From Chara braunii (Eukaryota; Streptophyta; Charophyceae; Charales; Characeae): 60,343 bases of DNA. Location: the NCBI GenBank assembly GCA_003427395.1, contig BFEA01000213.1, positions 928,145 to 988,487 on the forward strand. Reading direction: 5' to 3'. The notes under the pieces were generated by a model. The model did not search any database. It saw nothing but the letters and a program-made list of their open reading frames with translations, and was not told where the DNA came from. The position numbers and the translations under genes are program-made. This document shows positions 54,913 through 60,343 of this stretch, one piece after another. Each line of letters opens with the position of its first letter. Position 1 is the first letter of the stretch.

Positions 54913-55176
54913 TCAAGAGGGCGGCTCGAAACGTGGAGGCGGAGTGTCGTAGCGCTGCTCGTATTTATACGTATAGCATATCATCGACCTCCGCGACGGC
55001 GTGCGCTCGCGCCGGTCCTCTGAGCGATGGCGCAAGCGTGTTCCTTCCCATCTCTCCTCCTCCTCCTCTTCGGATCTCTCCCCCTCGTACGTCGGTTCGA
55101 TTGGTCGATCTGGCGCCTTCCCATGTCGGCCTCCTCTCCCACGTCCAGCGCCCGAGCCTCGCGTCTTTGGCGCCAT
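54913..55176 (-). CDS. Hypothetical GC-rich ORF on the minus strand
   Basis: 87 codons starting MAPKTRGSGAGRGRGGRHGK, then an acidic run and an Arg-rich stretch, ending PPPRFEPPS. A TATAAAGG on the same strand lies 155 bp upstream of the ATG (55,331-55,338), so a promoter-5' UTR-start arrangement is visible. Such Arg/Gly-rich starts are common in gag proteins and in low-complexity chance frames. I cannot tell whether this is the 5' end of another retroelement inserted in E2. Another TATAAATA lies inside the ORF on the same strand. Confidence 0.25.
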   Translation of the reverse strand: MAPKTRGSGAGRGRGGRHGKAPDRPIEPTYEGERSEEEEEERWEGTRLRHRSEDRRERTPSRRSMICYTYKYEQRYDTPPPRFEPPS

Positions 55177-55330
55177 GGCAAAGGCTGATTAGCTGCGCGA
55201 TGGTAAGCACTCGTGTGGCGAGAGCGCAAGCAAGTCGAGAGCGATGAAAGCGGCAGTAGTAGCGAGAGCATAATAGCGTTGCACACTTGACGATGTGAGT
55301 TCGAGTGTGAGAGTGAGTAAGCTATTAGGC

Positions 55331-55338
55331 CCTTTATA
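55331..55338 (-). promoter_or_regulatory. TATA-like box, minus strand
   Basis: TATAAAGG read on the minus strand, in front of the hypothetical ORF at 54,913-55,176. Motif and spacing only. Confidence 0.3.
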
Positions 55339-55789
55339 GTGACCAGAACCTGGCGAGGATGCCAGGATTGGGGTTTGGTATGGTTATCGGAAGATGACGT
55401 GGCGCAGCAGCAGTTGACTCGTCGCAGTCAACCTCCGCTCTGCGTCAAAACTGCGCCTAGGGACGTCCACAGTCATGGTCAAACTGGACCCTAACGCATC
55501 GGTTAGATTTCGCCTGGGCCGAAACCGGGGGAGACGGCGCGGCCATACGGTCCTTCGGAGACCTGATCGTCCCCGTTGGACTCGACCGTCGCGACCGCAA
55601 GGGGCCAATTAGTGGGGTCTGGTCCAAACGGCACTCGAAACGGACTAAGGGTTAGTGAGATAATTAACTTTGACCAACCGGGACTAGACCGACACGACCA
55701 CGTAACCTGGCCAGAAAAGGAAAGGCCGTAAACAGTCATATAGATGAACAGCCAGGCCCTAGTAATTAAGATAGGGTCACGTGCTATTT

Positions 55790-56430
55790 TTTGGCACGGG
55801 ACTGACTGTTCATTTCCTGAAGTCGGGTCTGCACCAGCCCCGTGCTAAAATTAGCACAGCCCCACGCTACTTTTAGCGTGGGACTGACTGTTCATCTACC
55901 GGGGACTGGGCCTGTGCCAGTCCCGTGCTAAAATTAGTACAGTCCCACACTATTTTTAGCGTGGGACTGACTGTTCGTCTACCGGGGACTGGGCCTGCGC
56001 CAGTCCCGTGCTAAAATTAGCACAGTCCCACGCTATTTTTAGTGTGGGACTGACTGTTCGTCTACCGAGGACTGGGCCTGCGCCAGTCCCGTGCTAAAAT
56101 TAGCACAGTCCCACTCTATTTTTAGCGTGGTACTGACTGTTCGTCTACCGGGGACTGGGCCTGCGCCAGTCCCGTGCTAAAATTAGCACAGTCNATTAGC
56201 ACAGTCCCACTCTATTTTTAGCGTGGTACTGACTGTTCGTCTACCGGGGACTGGGCCTGCGCCAGTCCCGTGCTAAAATTAGCACAGTCGCATGCTATTT
56301 TTAGCGTGGGACTGACTGTTCGTTTACCGGGGACTGGGCCTGCGCCAATCCCATGCTAAAATTAGCACAATCCCACGCTATTTTTAGCGTGGGACTGATT
56401 GTTCGTCTGCTGGGGACTGACCGTTCATAT
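55790..56430. repeat. 83-bp tandem repeat, two perfect hairpins per unit
   Basis: The TTCRTCTACC anchor recurs at 55,891, 55,974 and 56,057, 83 bp apart, for about seven or eight units. Each unit contains GTGCTAA-AA-TTAGCAC and AGTCCCACGCTA-TTTT-TAGCGTGGGACT, so every unit can fold into two stable stems. An N at 56,193 sits in a partial duplication of ATTAGCACAGTC, probably a mis-join in the array. 55,339-55,790 holds nothing I can name. Confidence 0.93.
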
Positions 56431-56526
56431 CCCAAGGTCGGGACTATTGCTATTTTTAGCTCAGGCCCGGTCTAAAGTTTGACCACCGCCTCGACCGTGG
56501 GACCTCAACACTCAGCCCCGATCACT

Positions 56527-56534
56527 TATAAAAG
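56527..56534 (+). promoter_or_regulatory. TATA box downstream of the 83-bp array
   Basis: TATAAAAG in the context ATCACTTATAAAAGAGAGGCC, about 100 bp after the array. Repeats followed by a TATA box is the layout of an LTR U3, so this could be the promoter of a nested element or of the E2 3' region. No coding frame is supported in 56,540-57,120. Confidence 0.45.
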
Positions 56535-57129
56535 AGAGGCCACCTCACCCGAAGGCAGAGATCGGACAGATCGGACAGACCGAGAGAAGCCTTCGCTTGC
56601 GGATGCAGAGACACTGGCGGGACGGCAAGGAGGAGGGAACGAAGTTGCTGCGCTGGAGTAGCAAGAAGAAGAAGCGAGACCAATGCAGGCAAGAAGGAGG
56701 TAAAGGGGTGGGGTTGCTCAGGGAAGTGCGACTGTCCTGGTTCCCACCGGGTCCGTCTGCCTGTTCCCCTTCCCCTTGCTTTCTCTCCCACCTTTTCCAT
56801 TTTGCTCTCCACTCACTTCTTTCCTTTCCCCCTCTTACACTTCTCTGTCCAACCAGCTGTCTGCTGTGCGAGAACCGGTGAAACTTTCACGATGAGTATT
56901 GGTGACGTTGTGCGCTCGCACTCACCATATTCAGAGAGTCGATGACACTGCGTGCCCATGCCCCCTTTTGTACTTGAGGGCTATTGGTATAGTGCGCCCA
57001 TCTGCGCAGTGACTAAAGATTGTTGAAGCCATGCACGGGAAAGTGCTGCATTACTTCCAAACCAGAAAACGACGCCTCGCCACCTGCAAATACTTGATTC
57101 ATGCTTAGTGACTGGGAGTACCAGTGGGC

Positions 57130-57400
57130 ACTTGAGCTGAGTATGTCGATTTACTGTGCCAAGGGGCACGCAAACTGAGTATGTCGATTTTGTTGTGCCA
57201 AGGGGCACTCAAACTGAGTATGTCGATTTTACTGTGTCACGGGGCACTGAAAATAAGTATATCGATTTACTGTGCCAAGGGGCACTCAAACTGAGTATGC
57301 TGATTTTGCTGTGCCACGGGGCACTCAAACTGAGTATGTTGATTTGTTGTGCTTAGGGCTGCTCAAGCCAAGTATGTCGATACCAAGAGGCACCCAAGCC
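57130..57400. repeat. 38-39-bp tandem repeats before the E2 3' LTR homology
   Basis: GAGTATGTCGATTTTACTGT followed by GCCAAGGGGCACTCAAACT recurs about six times. It shares the GAGTAT start and GTGC words of the 43-bp LTR family, so it probably belongs to the 3' LTR. The 5' LTR has no counterpart. Confidence 0.85.
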
Positions 57401-57894
57401 GTGAATAGTAACTCATTGGACCATAATGCGACTGTGCGCACGTAAGTGCGACGCTGCGCTACCAGTCTCCAGTGGTCTAAGATAAGTTCCGATGCAAAGC
57501 GATTGTGCGCACTGAAAATCGGTGCGACACTGCGCACTTAGCCTGCAAGCCGCGGCTTATAACAATCCCAGATACGACACACTTAAACAAACCGATTTTG
57601 GGACTTCACCCGCGCATTCTCATTGAGTATTACGTTGATCTTGGTGCGGCGCCAGCACAGTCTCACTGAGTACCATTGAGTACCGTGCAGGCTTTGACTG
57701 TACCAGCGCAGTCACGTTGAGTATCAAGCCGATTTTGAGACTGTGCCTGCGCAATCACATTGAGTATTATATCGATTTTGAGACTGTGCATGCGCAGTCA
57801 CATTGAGTATTGTATCGATTCAGAGACTGTGCCTGCGCAGCCATATTTAGTATTATATCGATTCCGAAACTGTGCGTGTTTGGTCACATTGAGG

Positions 57895-58340
57895 GCCATA
57901 TCCGAACTGTGCGCCAGTGCGCACCGTGTCTGAGGGCCATTTCTGAACTGTGCGCCAGTGCGCACCGTGTCTGAGGGCCATTTCTGAACTGTGCGCCAGT
58001 GCGCACTATGTCTGAGGGCCATTGTGCGCCGCGCACCATGTCTGAGGGCCATTTCTGAACTGTGCGCCAGTGCGCACTATGTCTGAGGGCCATTGTGCGC
58101 CGCGCACCATATCTGAGGGCCATTTCTGAACTGTGCGTCAGTGCGCACTATGTCTGAGGGCCATTGTGCGTTGCGCACCATGTCTGAGGGCCATATCTGA
58201 ACTGTCCGCCAACGCGCACTATGTCTGAGGGCCATATCTGAACAGTGCGCTAGGGCGCACTATGTCTGAGGGTCGTATCTGAACTGTGCGTCGGCGCGCA
58301 CCACGTTTGAGTGTTTTATTTGAACTATGCGATTGCGCGC
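57895..58340. repeat. 41-bp tandem repeats in the E2 3' LTR
   Basis: Same GAGGGCCATTTCTGAACTGT unit as at 38,290-38,790, with a few units more or fewer. Confidence 0.92.
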
Positions 58341-58769
58341 ACCAAGTCTGAAGGTCGTATCTGCAAGCATTATGTTCGAGGGTTGATTTTCGGGCCAGAT
58401 GTTGTGCGCACGTGCGCACTACAACTGAGGGCTGATTTTTGAACTAGTGCGCCAACAGGCACTTGGAACTGAGAACTTTGCCATGACCAGCAACCAATGC
58501 CAACAAACACTTGATCCGTGAACTCGGACCTGATGCAACAGCATGCGCTCGACTTGTTGACTTTGCCTTTGAACGGCGGGCGCTCCGCTGATTGACCTTG
58601 CCTTGGTTCGGAATCCCGCAGTGGATATCGTTGAGTTTTGAGGCTATGCGTCAACGCACGCTCCGTTGTTTGGCTTTGTGCCTTGCAATGGACATTGTTG
58701 AGTTCCCTGTTGTCTGACTTTATCAACTGCCTGCACCAGATACTGCAATTTGAGTGCATGCCGATAACC

Positions 58770-59370
58770 AGAATTATTATATGAGCGCGCACCAGTGATC
58801 AGAATTATTATTTGAATGCGCACCCATGGCTGAGTTCGCTATTTGAGTGCGCGCCCACGCGCGCCCATGCCCAACATTATTAACTAGGTGTGCGCCCATG
58901 TGCGCCCGAACTCGATATTGTTATTTGAGTGTGCGCCCATGCACGCCCAAGTTTTATATGGATATTTGAGTGCGTGCCCATGCGCGCCCCTTCTCGATAT
59001 TGTTTTTTGAGTATGCGCCCGTGCGCACCCGCACCCGACATTAATATTTGACTTTGCGCTTATACGCGCCCAAGCTGGGAATTGTTATTTGAGTGCGCGC
59101 CCATACGCGCCCAAGCCTGGAGCTGTCATTAGAGTGCGCGCCTATGCGCGCCCGGGCCGGATATTGCTATTTGAGTGCGCGCCCATGCGCGCCCAAGCCT
59201 GGAGCTATCGTTAGAGTGCGCGCCTATGCGCGCCCGGACTGGATATTGCTATTTGAGTGCGCGCCCATGCTCGCCCAAGCCTGGAACTGTTATAAGAGTG
59301 TGCGCCTATGTGTGCCCAGGCTGGCTATTGTCATTTGAGTGCGCGCCCATGCGCGCCCGAGTCTAGGAGT
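58770..59370. repeat. Second 41-bp repeat family in the E2 3' LTR
   Basis: Copy of 39,185-39,835 (GAGTGCGCGCCCATGCGCGC units, with two types alternating at the right end). Confidence 0.92.
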
Positions 59371-59589
59371 GCTATGATGATGTCAGAGTGAGTACTATAA
59401 TGATCTAGTTGGGATGATTTGCCATTACGCTCCCGTCGATTTATTTCCTTGCTGATCAGCACCACCTCATGCACGTGATACGTTCCCGTACAGGGAGAAT
59501 TTGCAGTACAGTCCCTGCACAAACGACTTGGTACTGTCCAACCCCAGTACACTCGGCATTTATGACTGGTCCATGTGCATGAGATGTCT

Positions 59590-59880
59590 TGCTGATCAGT
59601 AGTTGTTCAGCCAGGCCCCTTCAGGTGGGCCTATTTGAGATTGTCGTTGTTCAGTCGGGCCCCTTCAGGCGGGCCTACCTGAGATTGTTGCTGCTCAGTC
59701 GGGCCCCTTCAGGCGGGTCTATTTGAGATTGTTGCTGTTCAGTCGGGCCTCTTCAGGCGGGCCCATTCCCTGAGATTACTGCAGTTCAGCCAGACCCTTT
59801 CAGGCGGGCCCATTTCTCGAGATTATTGCTGCTTTAGCCGGGCCTTTTCAGGCGGGCCCATTCCTGAGGTTGTTTGTTCA
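59590..59880. repeat. ~43-bp CAGGCGGGCC repeats in the E2 3' LTR
   Basis: Copy of 40,060-40,350, leading directly into the Penelope-like coding frame. Confidence 0.9.
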
Positions 59881-60343
59881 GCCAAGCCCACTCGGGCAGG
59901 CACTTACATTGAGTTGCTGACTACCATCCGACCAGGTCTTGAAGGAGCATCCGCACTAGTGAGAGTGCGCCTTCTGTCCCGTCATCGTGAGGCTGCCCCT
60001 ACGTGGGGTAGACTGGTTGAGAGGTTCTGCTACAGACATGTGGGACATCAAAGTTTTTTTATCAGGGCAAATGAGCTTCCAACTTCCAGACACACATTGG
60101 TGATTACCTACTCGGTAAAGGGGGCAAAGAAGGGGGTGAAGGGCACCACGTATGACAGGATTGCTGACTACATATTTCGCAGGGAGAGCTATTGGAGGGA
60201 TAATTGGCTACATGTGGTGTTCCCTCTCGTACCTTCAGCACCTGGGGGTGTACTCTTCGACTTTGATGGGTGTAACCCCAAGCCCCTCAGTGAGTCTCGC
60301 AGCAAGGAGAAGAGGCGGAAGGACAACCGGATTAGGAGGGAGA
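59833..60343 (+). CDS. N-terminal part of the Penelope-like protein, open to the window end (3' LTR)
   Basis: An uninterrupted frame of 170 codons, from the last 43-bp repeat unit to the end of the window: GTYIELLTTIRPGLEGASA, RLVERFCYRHVGHQSFFIR, TYDRIADYIFRRESYW. The left copy has an extra G after GGTCTTG and a TAG in TTAGAGC, so this copy is the better preserved one. The true start is not evident; the nearest candidates are GTG or internal codons. RT motifs would lie beyond the window. Together with 40,540-42,109 this shows the gene belongs to the E2 LTR. Confidence 0.55.

Larger units (their letters stand above)
38026..60343 (+). mobile_element. Element 2 (E2): giant-LTR Ty3/gypsy-type retrotransposon, right end outside the window
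   Basis: A direct repeat (38,026 onward; 57,607 onward) flanks an interior that starts with a PBS at 43,568 and contains gag, protease, RT, RNase H and integrase. The 5' LTR ends GCGACA at 43,563, matching the CGACA end of E1. No other copy of the LTR end (42.1-43.56 kb) occurs between integrase and 57.6 kb, so the right-hand repeat is the 3' LTR. It is cut by the window end, so the far border, 3' TSD and full length cannot be seen. The start of the 5' LTR is also uncertain: homology begins at 38,026 without a TG and may reflect truncation. Confidence 0.85.
57607..60343 (+). repeat. E2 3' LTR, first 2.7 kb (cut by window end)
   Basis: Co-linear with 38,026-40,83x: the 43-bp, 41-bp, second 41-bp and CAGGCGGGCC repeat families in the same order, then the start of the Penelope-like gene. 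Divergence is moderate, with unit-number differences in the arrays. The true LTR start may lie further left. Confidence 0.88.

Noticed and set aside
38026-60343. CRISPR-like regular arrays (41-44-bp spacing)
   Set aside because: There are no unique spacers between conserved repeats; whole units repeat tandemly and the genome is eukaryotic.
38026-60343. The two Penelope-like copies as a tandem Penelope pair with an unrelated Ty3 insertion between them
   Set aside because: The left repeat ends in CGACA exactly 4 bp before a perfect tRNA-Asp PBS, and no other LTR copy lies between integrase and 57.6 kb, so LTR identity is the better reading. Sequence beyond the window could still change this.

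Overview
This is a repeat-dense nuclear window from a eukaryote, most likely of the green plant lineage. The evidence is two Ty3/gypsy-type retrotransposons whose primer-binding sites match the 3' end of plant tRNA-Asp, a fragment of a plant-like U6 snRNA, plant-style TATA boxes, and satellites with minisatellites almost everywhere. A charophyte-type alga is my guess, but the sequence does not prove it. I see no intact host gene. Two N gaps, scattered single Ns and an embedded Illumina adapter show a short-read draft assembly.

Layout. 1-3,770: decayed coding stretches on the minus strand, unidentified. 4,400-8,040: a GA microsatellite, a 53-bp minisatellite, a paired repeat, about 11 monomers of a ~173-bp satellite and a purine-only tract. 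8,041-12,868: pyrimidine-rich non-coding DNA with internal duplications, ending in a 51-bp minisatellite broken by a gap. 12,869-32,961: Element 1 (E1), complete, with LTRs of about 6.06 kb (TG...CA) and a 4-bp target duplication. Its LTR carries a U6 fragment, about 14 successive hairpins, a 54-bp array, a TATA box and unknown ORFs. Its interior is gag-PR-RT-RNaseH-integrase with many stops. 32,962-38,025: microsatellites and unassigned DNA. 38,026-60,343: Element 2 (E2), cut by the window end. Its 5' LTR ends at 43,563 next to a perfect tRNA-Asp PBS. This giant LTR is a chain of ~41-44-bp minisatellites plus a Penelope-like reverse transcriptase gene. Between PBS and gag lie four diverged copies of an unknown domain. 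The gag-pol set follows, then 5.8 kb of non-coding DNA, then the 3' LTR, which leaves the window.

How the parts fit. In both elements gag and protease share one frame. RT-RNaseH-integrase sits in the -1 frame immediately after a T TTT TTA heptamer that is in register in both. This looks like a programmed -1 ribosomal frameshift between protease and RT. Both elements also place coding sequence ahead of gag: E1 inside the LTR downstream of the TATA box, E2 both there and between PBS and gag. This recalls, without proving kinship to, the extra ORF1 of the giant plant Ogre/Tat elements. Neither copy can be autonomous as it stands. Stops fall strikingly often at conserved tryptophans.
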